A stretch of DNA of 64,000 nt. It comes from Paludibacteraceae bacterium. GTDB lineage: Bacteria; Bacteroidota; Bacteroidia; Bacteroidales; Paludibacteraceae. Location of the stretch: the NCBI GenBank assembly GCA_024401645.1, contig JAKSKR010000010.1, positions 1 through 64,000 on the forward strand, given 5' to 3'. Position numbers and translations under genes: made by a program. Under the pieces are notes generated by a model. That model ran no database searches. It was not told where the DNA came from and worked only from the letters and a program-made list of their open reading frames with translations. Shown one piece after another: positions 33,321 through 43,004 of this stretch (the first letter of the stretch is position 1; every line of letters begins with the position of its first letter).

Positions 33321-34214
33321 TTAATCCATTATTTTCTGAATAGCTTTCAAGACAAATGCTTTCTTTCTGTTCCACCACGATTCGCCATACCTCTCCCATT
33401 TTTCTGCATAGTCTTTAAATGCATCCCTATGCGTTAATGTATACATTGCGCGAAGTTGATTAATGTGCAAATGATGGTAGAATGGCGATGCCATCATGCC
33501 TTCATTGTTATATAAGCTCCAGTATCCTTTGTCGTATTCATGTAGCATCTTAACCATGGACGTAAGCGTTCTTTCGTATTGCAGTTGGCTTTCCGTGTCT
33601 TCCGGAAACAATTTGCAATAGTCTAGTAGTCCCCACAACGAGAATATCCATCCATTTAGAACGAGTGGCTTGTCAACGTATTCCAGTAACATCAAATCGT
33701 CACCGTTGTATTTTGCAACGCCACCTTCTTCTATTGGTTTTAACAAGAAATTCTTGGCATTCTTAATAGGCGTCAAATACTTTTCATCGTGTGTTGATGT
33801 GTATAATCTTGTTAATAAGGAGATGGCTTCGCCTTGTGCCATGGAAGAATATTCGCCTTCGCTGAAACAGTCCCAACTGCCATCAGGATGTTGGTTCCTT
33901 AACGCCCAATCTCCACAGCATTTTGCATCTTCAAGAAACGTTTCTTTTTGTTCCATTAAATACAGGTCGTAGCACGCCAATCCATATTGGAATATGCCTA
34001 TTGCAAATTCTCTCATCACTCCGTTTTCGTTAGGGTAGAGAGGTATTGTTCCATGTTCTACACCGTAAAGGGTGACTTTTTCGGTCAGATTGTTGTAATA
34101 ACCTTTTATGGCATCTATTGAATAGCATTTGCCCTCGTCTTGACATACGTGCAAATTGCTTTTCCCCATTATCATTTTGGTCCACTTTGCAATTCTATAG
34201 AGTGATATGGCCAT
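33321..34214 (-). CDS. D-glucuronyl C5-epimerase-like protein
   Basis: 297 aa, an (alpha/alpha)-barrel-type helical protein without a signal peptide. Motifs match the C-terminal catalytic domain of heparan/heparosan glucuronyl C5-epimerases: SSMAQGEAISLLTRLY (123-138), LNGWIFSLWGLLDY (186-199) and PFYHHLHINQLRAMY (244-258). Known members invert C5 of polymer-bound glucuronate to iduronate. Here it lies among glycosyltransferases in the exopolysaccharide operon (1-5 nt spacings), suggesting the repeat unit carries a uronic acid that is epimerised. It lacks the N-terminal beta domain of the animal enzymes. Acting on lipid-linked oligosaccharide in the cytosol is inference. Confidence 0.7.
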   Translation of the reverse strand: MAISLYRIAKWTKMIMGKSNLHVCQDEGKCYSIDAIKGYYNNLTEKVTLYGVEHGTIPLYPNENGVMREFAIGIFQYGLACYDLYLMEQKETFLEDAKCCGDWALRNQHPDGSWDCFSEGEYSSMAQGEAISLLTRLYTSTHDEKYLTPIKNAKNFLLKPIEEGGVAKYNGDDLMLLEYVDKPLVLNGWIFSLWGLLDYCKLFPEDTESQLQYERTLTSMVKMLHEYDKGYWSLYNNEGMMASPFYHHLHINQLRAMYTLTHRDAFKDYAEKWERYGESWWNRKKAFVLKAIQKIMD

Positions 34215-34219
34215 AACGT

Positions 34220-35305
34220 TTATTTTTTGATTAGTGTTTGGTAATAGTCTACATATTCCTTCGCCATTTGGTCTGACGTGTATAGTTTTGAACTTTTTAA
34301 TGCTCCTTCTCCCAATTGTTTCCTAAGTTCTTCATTGTTGGCTAGTTCTTCCAAAGCCATTGCTATATCGTCTTTTTCAGGGTTTATAAGTATGCCGTCT
34401 TTCCCATTTGTCATTATGTCAGGAATGCCGCCTACGTTCGACGCAATTATAGGCAAGCCTGCTGCCATTGCTTCTATTATGGTTATGGGCATTCCTTCGA
34501 AAAGTGAGGGAAGGATGAATGCATCATATTCGTGGAAATGGCTGGTTACATTCCCATCTACCCCTTTAAAAATGATGCTGTCGGCTAGCTTTTCGTTGTT
34601 AACCTTTTCTTTAATTCTTTCAAACTTTTCGCCTGTTCCAAAAAAGGTTAAAGTAGAATGAGGATGTTTTTTGTGAAATTCAGCAAAAGCGTCAACTATC
34701 GTTTCGTGGTTTTTTGCTTCTGCAAATCGTCCTACATGAATAATGTTGAAAGCATCGGCTGTTGCCTTGTAGTCGGTTTTAATTGGGTGAATGTTGTCGG
34801 TATTCACACCATTCATGATTATCGGGAATTTCTTTAAGCCGAAATATTCGTCAATAATCGTTTCCTTTATCTTTTTTGTCAATGCCACAGGATAGCATTT
34901 TGAAATAAGAAACAGAAGGTTGTTTATTTTTCTATAAACAAAAATCAGTTCCTTTTTAGCTTCATTGTGGACGGTGTGCACAATTGGAGCCTTTACTGAA
35001 GAAAGAGTACGAGCCAAAAATGTATAAAAAAGAATATAGCGGTGCGTATGTATTACATCTGGCGAGAATGATTCAATCACGTTCTTTAACCTGCCAATAA
35101 CAGGCAAATCAATACCTCCTTTTTTGTTAAGGTAAATTATTTCAACTCCCTTGCTCTCAAGGTTGTCTGTAATGGCAGAGTGGAAATCGTAAAGGCTTAC
35201 AACCTTAACTTCATGTCCGGCTCTTATCTGGCTTAGTGTTAGATTCTCTGCCATACGTTCTGCACCTGCTAATCCAAATTCAGGCATTATTTGCAGTATT
35301 CTCAT
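34220..35305 (-). CDS. GT4-family glycosyltransferase
   Basis: 361 aa GT-B enzyme. It begins MRILQIMPEFGLAGAERMAENL (glycine-rich acceptor loop). The donor half has VGRFAEAKNHETIVDAF and the E-x7-E motif in EGMPITIIEAMAAGLPIIAS, followed by GGIPD. Complete, no anomalies. It lies 5 nt upstream of the epimerase-like gene and 16 nt downstream of a GT2 gene within the exopolysaccharide operon. Confidence 0.9.
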   Translation of the reverse strand: MRILQIMPEFGLAGAERMAENLTLSQIRAGHEVKVVSLYDFHSAITDNLESKGVEIIYLNKKGGIDLPVIGRLKNVIESFSPDVIHTHRYILFYTFLARTLSSVKAPIVHTVHNEAKKELIFVYRKINNLLFLISKCYPVALTKKIKETIIDEYFGLKKFPIIMNGVNTDNIHPIKTDYKATADAFNIIHVGRFAEAKNHETIVDAFAEFHKKHPHSTLTFFGTGEKFERIKEKVNNEKLADSIIFKGVDGNVTSHFHEYDAFILPSLFEGMPITIIEAMAAGLPIIASNVGGIPDIMTNGKDGILINPEKDDIAMALEELANNEELRKQLGEGALKSSKLYTSDQMAKEYVDYYQTLIKK

Positions 35306-35321
35306 AATCTTTCTTCTTTAA

Positions 35322-36188
35322 TTATTGCAGACAAATTTTTACAATGCACTTCAAACGCGAAATAAAGGGAACTTCGGAAAGCCCAATGGCAACTATAATT
35401 CGCGATAGTTTGCTTCTTTTAAGTCCAAACGCCTTCACTTTATTAAATATCTTACGTCGTTCGGGCTTGAAGTCTTGGCTGTATTTTGCCTCAATATCAT
35501 CCATAAGTGAAAACCGGTCTTTCGCAAAAATGTTCGGATACTGGTCATTTCGCTTGTCTCTATTGGCTATAACATTGTTTGCATGGTGTCGGTAATACAT
35601 TAAAGGTGTCCCTATGTTTTCCCATTCTCCTGTCATACCTGCTATCATGCCTAGGTAGCCGTCATATAACGAACCTTTTGGGGGCATTATAGGCAAGGCT
35701 TTATCAAGAAGCGCACGGTTTATAATGGTGCAGCAACCTTGTGTGTTGTTACCATAAAGCATTTGTACCCACGACATTCTTGGCTTTGTATTATTTCTTA
35801 ACACTTTCCCATCCATATAGTCCATCGTGGTAGATGTTACCAACACGGGTTTGGTGCGGTCGTATTTCTTTATGGCGTTTACCAGCACTTCCACCTTATT
35901 TGGAAGCCAAATGTCATCTTGGTCGCAAATTAAGATGTATTCGCCAATTGTATTCTTTAATGCATTTTCGAAATTCTTGTTAAATCCTAAATTGTGTTCG
36001 TTAACCACATACTTTAAGCCTTTCGTGCGGTGGTATTCTTCAAGGATTTCTGCTGTTCCATCTTTAGAACAGTCGTCAGAAACAACAATTTCGTCTGGCA
36101 GCACAGTTTGGTTATATAGGCTGTCTAATTGTTCTCTCAAGAACTTTGCACCATTATAAGAGGCTATTGCAATAGAGATCTTATCCAT
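35322..36188 (-). CDS. GT2-family (rhamnosyltransferase-like) glycosyltransferase
   Basis: 288 aa. Motifs are ISIAIASYNGAKFLREQLDSLYNQT, VSDDCSKDGT, NLGFNKNFENAL and CDQDDIWLPNK. The ASYNG start and DQDDIW DxD resemble alpha-rhamnosyltransferase-type GT2 enzymes, but no dTDP-rhamnose genes lie in the operon, so the donor is uncertain. Its start overlaps the flippase gene end by 8 nt. Confidence 0.87.
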   Translation of the reverse strand: MDKISIAIASYNGAKFLREQLDSLYNQTVLPDEIVVSDDCSKDGTAEILEEYHRTKGLKYVVNEHNLGFNKNFENALKNTIGEYILICDQDDIWLPNKVEVLVNAIKKYDRTKPVLVTSTTMDYMDGKVLRNNTKPRMSWVQMLYGNNTQGCCTIINRALLDKALPIMPPKGSLYDGYLGMIAGMTGEWENIGTPLMYYRHHANNVIANRDKRNDQYPNIFAKDRFSLMDDIEAKYSQDFKPERRKIFNKVKAFGLKRSKLSRIIVAIGLSEVPFISRLKCIVKICLQ

Positions 36189-37620
36189 TCTTTCGATTTA
36201 TTTTTTGCCAAAGGGCTACTACAAATTCGTTTTTCAGGTAAAGTTGTAGAGCCAATGTATATGTAAATGTTAGCAATCCCATTACAATAATTGCAACCCA
36301 GATGTTCCACTGAAGAATATTGTTCATTAGAAGTAGAACGGCTAGGAGTGGTAGATTGTAAAGAATACTAATCAGAATCTTCTTGAAAGGAAATTCTATA
36401 GAATAATATTTTGTTACCCAATACTGGGAACTTATCAAGATGACAATCTCCGATGTTAACCAGGCAATGGCAGAACCTATACTTTTCAATTCGCTTACTA
36501 GTAGTAGGTTAAGACTAAAGCCGACAATGGCTCCTATTGTGGAATTAATTATAATCTCTTTGTCTTTTTTTAGAGGATTCAGGGTTTGGAGAATCAGAAT
36601 TTGTTCTAGCCCAATGATGACAATCAAAGGGGTTATGATCCTAGTTGGCAATATGGCACCTTCGTAGCCTTCTCCTGCTATAATTAATACAATTTGTGGG
36701 GCGTTGAGGATGATAAATAATACTATGGGAACAGCAAAGGTGATTAGCAGGTTCTGCGATTTCGATATATAGACCTTAAATTCCGAGAACTTACCTTCTG
36801 TCAGTAAACTGCTCATTCTTGGCATCATTACGCCTGTGAAAGCAGTGAATAGGGCTATTATTATGAAATAAAGTTTTGTGGCAGTCGTGTAATAACCCAC
36901 TTCTTCATTCGAACATGTCCATCCCAAATAGGTGATGTTGAATGAAGTGTACATTGATGTTATGAAGAAATAGAAACCATAGATAAACATTGGTTTCCAA
37001 TATGGAGCAAAATGAACTTCCCTTAAAGAATACTTGGCGTAATTTCTTGTGTGTACGATGTTGAAAACGGAATTTACGGCAATCATCAACATGGTTAATG
37101 TGTAGTAGATAATTGCGTCGTTCTCTGTCTTAACAAATAAGAATATGGCTATTACGTAAATCATTTTTACCACCATTGTGCGAATGGTGATGTACTTAAA
37201 ATCTTCTAATCCTTTGTAAAACCACTCTGCTAACAGGGTCGTGCTGATTATCTTGAAGACGCCTATTAGCAGGAATTCTCTATAAGGAGCCAATTTTTGT
37301 ATCAGCAAGGTCCCTGCTATCAGAATCAGTGTCATCAACACTGTGGTAATCAGGTTAAAAGACAATAACGAAGAGAATACTTCTGTCAATTTTTGTCTTG
37401 AGTTCTTATTCTCTGCAATTGTGCGTATTCCTACAATGTTAACGCCCAGCAAGGCAAAAAGAATAAAGTAATTCACAATGCTGTCTACATAGCTACACAC
37501 TCCCAAATTTGACACGCCTAGTATTCGTGTTACATAAGGGAATGTCAACAACGGAAATATGTAATTGGCCGTTGTCAGTAATGAACTGTATATGAAGTTC
37601 TTTTTTATGCTAGTTGACAT
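36181..37620 (-). CDS. Wzx-type polysaccharide flippase (MOP superfamily)
   Basis: 479 aa, 12-14 TM helices. The N-terminus KNFIYSSLLTTANYIFPLLTFPYVTRILGVSNLG is the typical MOP-family start. It should flip the completed undecaprenyl-linked repeat unit across the inner membrane. Located directly between the polymerase gene (16 nt upstream) and a GT2 gene (8-nt overlap). Confidence 0.93.
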   Translation of the reverse strand: MSTSIKKNFIYSSLLTTANYIFPLLTFPYVTRILGVSNLGVCSYVDSIVNYFILFALLGVNIVGIRTIAENKNSRQKLTEVFSSLLSFNLITTVLMTLILIAGTLLIQKLAPYREFLLIGVFKIISTTLLAEWFYKGLEDFKYITIRTMVVKMIYVIAIFLFVKTENDAIIYYTLTMLMIAVNSVFNIVHTRNYAKYSLREVHFAPYWKPMFIYGFYFFITSMYTSFNITYLGWTCSNEEVGYYTTATKLYFIIIALFTAFTGVMMPRMSSLLTEGKFSEFKVYISKSQNLLITFAVPIVLFIILNAPQIVLIIAGEGYEGAILPTRIITPLIVIIGLEQILILQTLNPLKKDKEIIINSTIGAIVGFSLNLLLVSELKSIGSAIAWLTSEIVILISSQYWVTKYYSIEFPFKKILISILYNLPLLAVLLLMNNILQWNIWVAIIVMGLLTFTYTLALQLYLKNEFVVALWQKINRKNG

Positions 37621-37636
37621 TAATAATGTAGGTATG

Positions 37637-38920
37637 TTATTGACGGTTGAAACAAATTGGTTTTGATATGTTTTCGACTGCGATAAGGAAAATGTAGGCG
37701 ATTAGAAAACTTACTAACGTGTAATTTTCCTTAAACGAGTAATAGAACAGGTACATTGAACCTTGTAGCGTTATGCAGGTGACTATGTACAATAAGAATA
37801 ATTGGTGACTATATACTTTTTGTTTGTTCGTATGGGTGGCGAAGATAAAAATTAATGTCAGTATGGACAAGGCAATAAATGGAGTTACAACGCCGAAGTC
37901 AAGTACAAAATCTCCCACATGTGTCGAGAATGCCTCGTCTCCCAATTCCATTGCCGAATGCACGATTCTGGTTTCGTTCACATCTTCGGGAACATTGCTG
38001 TAGCCAAGCCAGCGTTTAAACATATTGCATGTCCGGTCTCCTTCACGCGTAAGTTCCGTTCCGTAGCAGTAGATGTTGAAATTAAGAGGGGCCTCTCCTG
38101 CATATCTTATTATCTCACCACCAGCACCTGCATCTCGATCCCCGAAACGGCTAATTGTGAGTACTAGGAATGGAATCATGGTAATGACTATGACGATGCC
38201 TCCTACCGTAACAAAAAAGCGCTTAATGTTTTTTGCCCAAAATGGGAAGAAGAAGGTTACGGCTGCCAGTATGGTAAATACCTTCATAATAGTCATTGTT
38301 CTTAATCCTGCTGCAATTGGGGCTAACAATTCGAAAAGAATGATGGTAGAAAGTACAACGAAATACCATTTTGATATTTGAGAGGAACAATACATCAAAA
38401 AGGTAAGAAATACGAAGGTCTCGAAAAAACAGTTGTGAAAGGCGGAAAAAGCTCCGAAAATAGGGGAATGATAGGTCGCTTCCATGTCGTGCGTTTCTGC
38501 ATACATTTCTGCTCCGGCCTCACTACTGCTCATTAGGCGGGTTATTCCTTCCTGAATGTTGGTGAAACTTTGCGGCAACACAACAAGGCTTACTAGTATA
38601 TAGATGTATAGAAAGTATTTTATCGATTCAAAAGAAGGACCTATTAAAGTCCTAGGTTTTGTTGTGTCATACTTTATAATCGGGAGAATAGATACGATTA
38701 TGAACAGAAATAAGTATATAAATGGAGCAATGGTCAATCCCTGGTAATTTGGTTGGAAGTAGGGATTATCCATCAACAAATAGGCCAACACAGCAAAGAA
38801 CGTATAGGTGGCGACTATAACGCTGGTTGTAGATCCAATTTTACATAATTTAGATAACACAAGCAGTGCTAGTGACCATAATGCAATGTAAGTGAATATG
38901 CTGAAGTAATCTTGTTCCAT
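37637..38920 (-). CDS. Wzy-type O-antigen/exopolysaccharide polymerase
   Basis: 427 aa, about ten to twelve TM helices with a large periplasmic loop near residues 235-320 containing the RFGDRDAG and EDVNETRIVHSAMELGDEAFS segments. Wzy proteins have little sequence conservation; the call rests on topology and on sitting between the Wzc-like and Wzx-like genes. Expected to join flipped repeat units at the periplasmic face. No other polymerase candidate is in the operon. Confidence 0.8.
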   Translation of the reverse strand: MEQDYFSIFTYIALWSLALLVLSKLCKIGSTTSVIVATYTFFAVLAYLLMDNPYFQPNYQGLTIAPFIYLFLFIIVSILPIIKYDTTKPRTLIGPSFESIKYFLYIYILVSLVVLPQSFTNIQEGITRLMSSSEAGAEMYAETHDMEATYHSPIFGAFSAFHNCFFETFVFLTFLMYCSSQISKWYFVVLSTIILFELLAPIAAGLRTMTIMKVFTILAAVTFFFPFWAKNIKRFFVTVGGIVIVITMIPFLVLTISRFGDRDAGAGGEIIRYAGEAPLNFNIYCYGTELTREGDRTCNMFKRWLGYSNVPEDVNETRIVHSAMELGDEAFSTHVGDFVLDFGVVTPFIALSILTLIFIFATHTNKQKVYSHQLFLLYIVTCITLQGSMYLFYYSFKENYTLVSFLIAYIFLIAVENISKPICFNRQ

Positions 38921-38971
38921 TTACTTTAATCCTGGTCTTTATTGTCTAACTATCTTCCGATGGCTATAAAA

Positions 38972-41335
38972 CTATCCATAAACATATTGTTTTTTGACTT
39001 TCTTTTCTAAATGTTGAACTGTCGCATTCAGAAGGAGTACCATGGAACCATATTTGTTGTTGTCGTAGAAACTTTGAATTGACGGTAGCATACTCTTGTC
39101 GAACATGCGAACACGTACTACGAATACTGTTAAATCTGCCAATGGGGCAATTATGCTAGTGTCTGCAATCATTTCTACAGGAGGACAGTTGAGGATTATG
39201 TAGTCGTATGTTTTTCTTAGTTCGCCTAGCATGTTTTTTAGATCTGAAATTCTCAACAGTTCATTCGGATTGTCAGGAATTTCTCCAACTGGCAAAATAT
39301 GCAAATTTGAATTGTTGTCTATGGTCTCCATTAAGCCATCCACTTTAGTCGTTTTGCCTTTCAAATATGAACTTAATCCATTATTCGATTGGCTATACAA
39401 CTTGCTTAGGTTCGCTCTTCGTAAGTCCATATCGACTATTGCCACTTTGTATCCTTTTAGGGATAACGATTTAGCGGTGTTGAGGCTTGTAAATGTCTTA
39501 CCGCTGCCCAAGTTTGCGCTAGTAACAGCAATCACTTTACTGCCTTCAAGACTTGCTAATTTGCTTTCTACATTAGTTCGTACAATGCGATATGCTTCGT
39601 TAATACTGTTATGGCTACCATCCTCTACAACAATTTCTTTCTTCTTGCTTTTAAATAGTGGTATTTCTCCAATTATAGGAATTGATAGTAGTTCCAAATC
39701 TTTTTTACCGCGAATTTGGGTGTTCAGTAATTCTTTCAGATAAATGAATGCAATTGGAACTAGCAGACCTAATAATATGCATAGTATAATCACATTTCTC
39801 TTGATTGGCGATGTTGGTTTTAAACCACCTGATGGAGGCGTTATGATTCTTGAATTGAACACGCTGTAAGCACGCGCTAACTCGTTTTCCTCGCGTTTCT
39901 GAAGCAAGTAGAGATAGAGGGTTTCCTTTACTTTCTGCTGACGTTCTACCGACCACAGATATTTAGCCTGTGCTGGGCTGCTGGCCACTTTGGCTGTGCT
40001 TCGTTTTTCTGTTTTTTTCAGTACGGAAATTTGTTCTTTTAATGAACTGATATGGTTGTCTATACTTCTAACGATGCTCTTCTCCATTGAGTTGAGTTTT
40101 TTGTCTAAGTCTACTACCAATGGATTTCTCGCACTGCTGTTTTCTGCCAAACTGTTACGTTCAATCAAAGTTGTGTTGTAGTAGTTTATGCTATTTTCTA
40201 TCATGCTGTTATTAAGGGCATCGACAGAAGGAAGCAACGATTTCTTCTCGTTGTTAGCAACACATTTCCGTATGTAAAGAGCCATGTTTAATTGTGTGCT
40301 AAGGTCGTCTACTTTGTCATTCGCAACACTTGCTTTGTCTAGGTGGAGTCTCGCAACATCTGTTATGTCTGGGGTTAGATTTCTACTCTTATAAGCACTA
40401 ATGTTGTTGTCTACAGAACCCAAGTCTTGTTCTGTAAGTTTCAAGCGTGTATTAATGAAATCGCTTGTGTTGGTGGCTATTGCATTTTTTTCCTTAATCC
40501 AATTCTCGTTGTAGACGTCAATCAGTTTGCTTAGAAATACTTCTGCTCGTTCTGCCGAAACGTCGTCAAACGACAAGTTGAATATTGTTGTTTGTTTGTT
40601 TACTAGGTTGGTTTTCAGCCTTTCTACATACGATTCTACTGTATTTACGAATATAGGTTTTTCAATATAGTAAATGTTCTGAATCTTAGTCGTGTCTTCT
40701 GCATTGTTGCTGGACTCAAATGCCGGGTTCTTCGTGACTTTAACAACTATGTTTTCTGGTAGCTTTATGCTGTCCTTAATACCTCCGTCCCAAGCTTGGT
40801 CAATATATTCCTTTTTGCCAATTGTTAATTCAGAAATTCTATAATCAAACGTAGTTTGGTCCTTTAATGAAAGCTTGAATTTGCATGATTCGTTGTCGTC
40901 TAATCCTTTAAACTGAACTTGAATTGGTAAAACGGTCCCGTAGATGTTGTTCTTGCCAATTTTGCCATCAACAAGATATTCAACATCTAAATCCAGACGT
41001 TTAATCACGTCAGCTATCAGTGCTGGACTCTGTATACAAGTCAACTCGTTATTGACGTTAATGCCATTGTTGAACATGCCAAGGTCTGATACGGTAGCCA
41101 AGTCGTTAACAAAACTACCCTTGCCGTTGCTGTTCTCTTTAATTAAAATTTGGGCCTGACGTGTGTATACGGGTTGTTTAGACACTAGATAGATAACCCC
41201 TAGGAATAGGCAGAAGAAGGTAAATGCGACAATCTGTTTCCATTTACTTATACATATAGCTATAAATTCTTTAAGTTGAAGGCCCCCGTTATCGAAGTTT
41301 TTCAAACTTAAATCATTTTCAGTTCGAGTCTCCAT
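38972..41335 (-). CDS. Wzc-like polysaccharide co-polymerase with tyrosine-kinase domain
   Basis: 787 aa. TM1 at about 31-50, a long periplasmic coiled-coil Wzz domain (to about 500) ending in the proline-rich PPSGGLKPTSPIKRN, TM2 at about 512-530, then a cytosolic BY-kinase domain. Walker A is SANLGSGKT (near 605-613), Walker A' is VAIVDMDLRRANLSKLY, and Walker B is DYIILNCPP. The Tyr cluster at the end is minimal (KKQYVYG). Cycles of autophosphorylation in such proteins control chain length and export with the OPX partner encoded 19 nt upstream. Confidence 0.92.
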   Translation of the reverse strand: METRTENDLSLKNFDNGGLQLKEFIAICISKWKQIVAFTFFCLFLGVIYLVSKQPVYTRQAQILIKENSNGKGSFVNDLATVSDLGMFNNGINVNNELTCIQSPALIADVIKRLDLDVEYLVDGKIGKNNIYGTVLPIQVQFKGLDDNESCKFKLSLKDQTTFDYRISELTIGKKEYIDQAWDGGIKDSIKLPENIVVKVTKNPAFESSNNAEDTTKIQNIYYIEKPIFVNTVESYVERLKTNLVNKQTTIFNLSFDDVSAERAEVFLSKLIDVYNENWIKEKNAIATNTSDFINTRLKLTEQDLGSVDNNISAYKSRNLTPDITDVARLHLDKASVANDKVDDLSTQLNMALYIRKCVANNEKKSLLPSVDALNNSMIENSINYYNTTLIERNSLAENSSARNPLVVDLDKKLNSMEKSIVRSIDNHISSLKEQISVLKKTEKRSTAKVASSPAQAKYLWSVERQQKVKETLYLYLLQKREENELARAYSVFNSRIITPPSGGLKPTSPIKRNVIILCILLGLLVPIAFIYLKELLNTQIRGKKDLELLSIPIIGEIPLFKSKKKEIVVEDGSHNSINEAYRIVRTNVESKLASLEGSKVIAVTSANLGSGKTFTSLNTAKSLSLKGYKVAIVDMDLRRANLSKLYSQSNNGLSSYLKGKTTKVDGLMETIDNNSNLHILPVGEIPDNPNELLRISDLKNMLGELRKTYDYIILNCPPVEMIADTSIIAPLADLTVFVVRVRMFDKSMLPSIQSFYDNNKYGSMVLLLNATVQHLEKKVKKQYVYG

Positions 41336-41354
41336 ATAATTTGTTTGTGTTAGT

Positions 41355-42182
41355 TTACTTATAAATCAAGACAGCAACACTTGCCGCTAACGATGCTAAT
41401 GATATCCAGAAAGAGGTGCTTCGTATATTGTTGCCATTAACAGTGCTTTGGCGCGCACGTGTGTCGTTTGGAGTTACGTATATAACATCTTTTTGCTGAA
41501 GGTAATAGGCTGGTGAAGTATAGACACTCTTTGCCTTGGTTAGGTTTACCTTATAGAATTTTTTTTGTCCTTCTTCCTCTCGAATGACGGTCACGTTTTC
41601 ACGCTTCCCGTAAATTGTTAGGTCTCCTGCCATGCTAAGCGCATCAAGAAGGGTTATCCTATCGTTCTCTATGAAAAAACGACCGGGTTTGTTAACCTCT
41701 CCCATCACCGATACATATAGATTAGAAAATTCGACAGTAACTATTGGGTCGCTGACATAGCCGTTTTTTATTAGTTCCAATTTTATGTGTTCGGCAATCT
41801 CAGATCGCATCTTGCCTGCTACTTTTATCTTACCTAAAACAGGAAAGTCTATGTCTCCGTGGTTGTCAATAGAGTAGCAACTGATTTGCTGCGTATTGTT
41901 TGTGACTCCAGGTAAATTAGCTTGTCCTACCCTGTAACCTGCAATTGGTAGATTAAACATTTCAGACAAACGTGCATCCTTTGAAGATACAACTATTGAT
42001 ATTTTATCACCAGGCTTTACCGTAATGGTGCCTGTTGATGCGTCTGCATAAACTTGATTATTGCGTGAATCTTGAAAATAGGTTATGTCTTTAGGGGCTT
42101 TGCACGAAGCTATCATGAAAGTTAGGATGCATAACAACAATGCCTTAAATAAAAGACATAAGTGATTCTGACTTTTCAACAT
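41355..42182 (-). CDS. OPX-family polysaccharide export lipoprotein (Wza-like)
   Basis: 275 aa, first gene of the operon. The signal sequence ends in a lipobox-like IASC (Cys27). A Poly_export domain (about 50-145) carries GTITVKPGDKISIVV, and an SLBB-type domain (about 150-235) has VSVMGEVNKPGRFFI. A C-terminal hydrophobic segment (SFWISLASLAASVAVLIY) replaces the amphipathic barrel helix of E. coli Wza. It is shorter than Wza (379 aa), as usual for Bacteroidota OPX proteins. Forms the outer-membrane or envelope-spanning export channel with the Wzc-like protein. Confidence 0.92.
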   Translation of the reverse strand: MLKSQNHLCLLFKALLLCILTFMIASCKAPKDITYFQDSRNNQVYADASTGTITVKPGDKISIVVSSKDARLSEMFNLPIAGYRVGQANLPGVTNNTQQISCYSIDNHGDIDFPVLGKIKVAGKMRSEIAEHIKLELIKNGYVSDPIVTVEFSNLYVSVMGEVNKPGRFFIENDRITLLDALSMAGDLTIYGKRENVTVIREEEGQKKFYKVNLTKAKSVYTSPAYYLQQKDVIYVTPNDTRARQSTVNGNNIRSTSFWISLASLAASVAVLIYK

Positions 42183-42226
42183 AGTAATTCGATAGGATAA
42201 GTACTTAAGGATTGAGTTTACGGTTG

Positions 42227-42258
42227 CAAAATTACGTCATATTTTTTTTCTAAACAAA
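42227..42258 (-). promoter_or_regulatory. Canonical promoter of the exopolysaccharide operon
   Basis: On the minus strand TTTG (42258-42255), 20-nt spacer, TAATTTTG (42234-42227), giving a ~38-nt leader before the OPX ATG. No flanking inverted repeats of the kind used for phase-variable promoter flipping were seen. Confidence 0.7.
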
Positions 42259-42274
42259 AAAAGATAATTTTCTC

Positions 42275-42787
42275 TTATTTGGATTTTCCCCCCAGCACAT
42301 GTGCGAAATTCAAATTCAGTAGCATGATTACTGTACCCAAGAAGGCATAAATTACTATTTCGTACAGGCTGTATGCCCTGCAAATGCTTTGCATGCCAAG
42401 GTAAGCGTAGGGCAGTGTTAGCAGTGTGGTTACAAGTCCGGGTATATAGCCGCGTACAGCCACGGCTTGTGCTACGTGTATGAGTAAGTGTATGGAAAAA
42501 GCCATGAATGTGGCTGACCATATTTCTGCGGCTCCTGGTCCGCCAACCAACACATAAGCCGTTACAAGCAGAAGGACTATAAGTTCCTCGAAAGCCGCAA
42601 TGGCAAATCCTTTCGTGTTGAGTTGTAGAAGACGATAAATGATTGATTCTAACCTTGGAAATCTGTTTGTTAGCTTATCCTTGTTCGCTTCCATCCATTT
42701 ATGTTGGCTAACTATTTCTTCCACTTCGTGTATGATGAAGATAATAGGCAATGGTAGAACTAAATATAAAACGCTTAATGGACTCAT
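42275..42787 (-). CDS. HXXEE-domain membrane protein
   Basis: 170 aa from the ATG at 42787. Multi-pass membrane protein with the defining HEVEE motif (about residue 20) inside the first helix and a conserved FEELIVLLLVTAYVL helix, then HLLIHVAQAVAVRGYIPG. The HXXEE family is proposed to be membrane-bound metal-dependent enzymes, but no activity is established. It lies upstream of and in the same direction as the exopolysaccharide operon, which has its own promoter. Confidence 0.78.
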   Translation of the reverse strand: MSPLSVLYLVLPLPIIFIIHEVEEIVSQHKWMEANKDKLTNRFPRLESIIYRLLQLNTKGFAIAAFEELIVLLLVTAYVLVGGPGAAEIWSATFMAFSIHLLIHVAQAVAVRGYIPGLVTTLLTLPYAYLGMQSICRAYSLYEIVIYAFLGTVIMLLNLNFAHVLGGKSK

Positions 42788-43004
42788 AATCAATTGGTAT
42801 TATGGTAGATGATATATGTTATAAACAAATATAATACTTTACACTGAAAAAGAGAAGCGGTTGCCATATTCTGTTTTGAATGGCAAGGCTATTATTACCT
42901 TTCGCTATTGCCTATATTTTTTATACCTTTGTATTGGTAGGGGGATTCCTACATTAGGAGAATATGTTAATGATAACCGAAATATGAAACAATAAAAAGA
43001 AAAG

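Noticed and set aside
42183..42274. Invertible promoter for the polysaccharide operon
   Set aside because: No inverted repeats flank the promoter and no recombinase gene lies nearby.
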